From a bacterium (GTDB lineage: Bacteria > Sumerlaeota > Sumerlaeia > MVZB01): 6,837 nt of DNA. The notes beneath the pieces are model-generated. The model was given only the letters and a program-made list of their open reading frames with translations. It was not told where the DNA came from and searched no databases. A program made the translations under genes and the position numbers. The DNA lies in contig JAMCWS010000409.1 in the NCBI GenBank assembly GCA_023480605.1, positions 1 through 6,837 of the forward strand. Reading direction: 5' to 3'. Positions 6,433 through 6,837 of this stretch are shown here, piece after piece. Position 1 is the stretch's first letter; the number at the start of each line of letters is the position of its first letter.

Positions 6433-6445
6433 TCCTCACGGGTCG
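6433..6445 (-). promoter_or_regulatory. Ribosome binding site of the anchored unknown protein
   Basis: On the - strand the sequence before the ATG at 6424 reads GTGAGGATCCGGCTT. GAGGA sits 8 nt from the start codon and decides for 6424 over the upstream ATG at 6481. Confidence 0.6.
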
Positions 6446-6481
6446 GGGCGGGCGCCACGCCCGACGGCGGGATGCGCTCAT

Positions 6482-6837
6482 TATTCACCGTCCGCACGGG
6501 CCAATGCAAACGCTTTCCCCTACGGCGCATCGCCGCTGCCTGGCGACTGGAATGCGAGCCGTATTCGTGCTCGTAAACGTGTTTGGGCCGCGACGATAAT
6601 ATACCGGATCACCCCCGTTCTCGCTCGTATTCGTCCGCGTAATCGACTGAGATCCCTTGGCTTGGACCATCTTCATTCCTGGCCGATAAGCTTCGGCTTC
6701 ATGTACTTCTTCGGGAGTCAGCCGAATACAACCTGATCGGACCTCGACATGATCCGGCGCACGACAAAGACGCCGCGGTCGCCACGTCTTCTCCGTAAAA
6801 ACCGCCCCTTGCGTCCCAGCCTCCGAACGCCCCTCAT
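6482..6837. other. Intergenic region to the right edge
   Basis: No convincing gene. It contains the degenerate hexamer repeats annotated separately and, between them, an AT-rich CGATAATATACC (6594-6605) that on the - strand offers TATATT or TATTAT as a -10-like element for the anchored-protein gene, without a clear -35. A - strand frame stays open from the right edge (6835) to a TGA at 6485-6487, but its product is Thr/Arg-rich with no recognisable motif and half of it is the hexamer repeat, so I do not call it as a gene. A 39-codon - strand frame begins with an ATG at 6837 and is very Arg-rich; it is also unsupported. Confidence 0.5.
6560..6645. repeat. Degenerate TNNNCG hexamer repeats in two short blocks
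   Basis: The first block reads TATTCG, TGCTCG, TAAACG (6562-6579). The second reads TTCTCG, CTCG, TATTCG, TCCGCG, TAATCG (6618-6645). Within each block CG recurs almost exactly every six bases, with one 4-nt slip. The nine-base word CGTATTCGT occurs in both blocks, at 6560-6568 and 6626-6634, 66 nt apart. Read on the - strand it gives alternating Thr/Arg/Asn codons, as expected for a simple repeat and not for a protein. It looks like a decayed microsatellite-like intergenic repeat. Confidence 0.5.

Noticed and set aside
6425..6481. Earlier ATG at 6481 for the anchored protein
   Set aside because: The added residues are Arg/Pro-rich and the better Shine-Dalgarno match is before 6424; still possible, but less likely.

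Overview
This is a GC-rich bacterial window, with no tRNA, rRNA, CRISPR array, transposase or phage gene visible. It holds five protein genes: a 5'-truncated histidyl-tRNA synthetase, a GT-B type glycosyltransferase, a creatininase-family amidohydrolase, a membrane site-2 protease with CBS domains (all on +), and an unrecognised membrane-anchored protein on -. The HisRS belongs to the subtype with an REHYQWN motif that I associate with plant organelles, planctomycetes and some other bacteria. Together with the high GC, the long intergenic spacers and the lack of a closely matching model genome, this suggests an uncultured or less-studied phylum (Planctomycetes-, Sumerlaeota- or Hydrogenedentes-like). 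That placement is an inference and is not firm.

Layout. Bases 2-1114 are hisS, cut by the left edge. Bases 1115-1626 are a 512-nt spacer with a purine/pyrimidine-biased imperfect inverted repeat and, at its end, the leader and ribosome binding site of the glycosyltransferase (1627-3069). A 52-nt gap leads to the creatininase-family gene (3122-3892), and these two are probably co-transcribed. A 104-nt AT-richer spacer carries a perfect 6-bp inverted repeat around a -10-like hexamer and precedes the site-2 protease (3997-5139). A hairpin followed by a T-rich tract closes that gene and overlaps the stop codon of the convergent unknown gene (6424-5219, - strand). The last ~400 nt form a spacer with degenerate TNNNCG hexamer repeats.

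Functionally this looks like a mixture of translation, glycan or cell-surface assembly, small-molecule amide hydrolysis and membrane proteolysis. Nothing in the sequence ties the genes into one pathway beyond the close glycosyltransferase-creatininase spacing. I do not see a convincing new multi-gene system. The points most worth a second look are the unknown anchored protein, the inverted repeat before the protease, and the two repeat-like intergenic regions.
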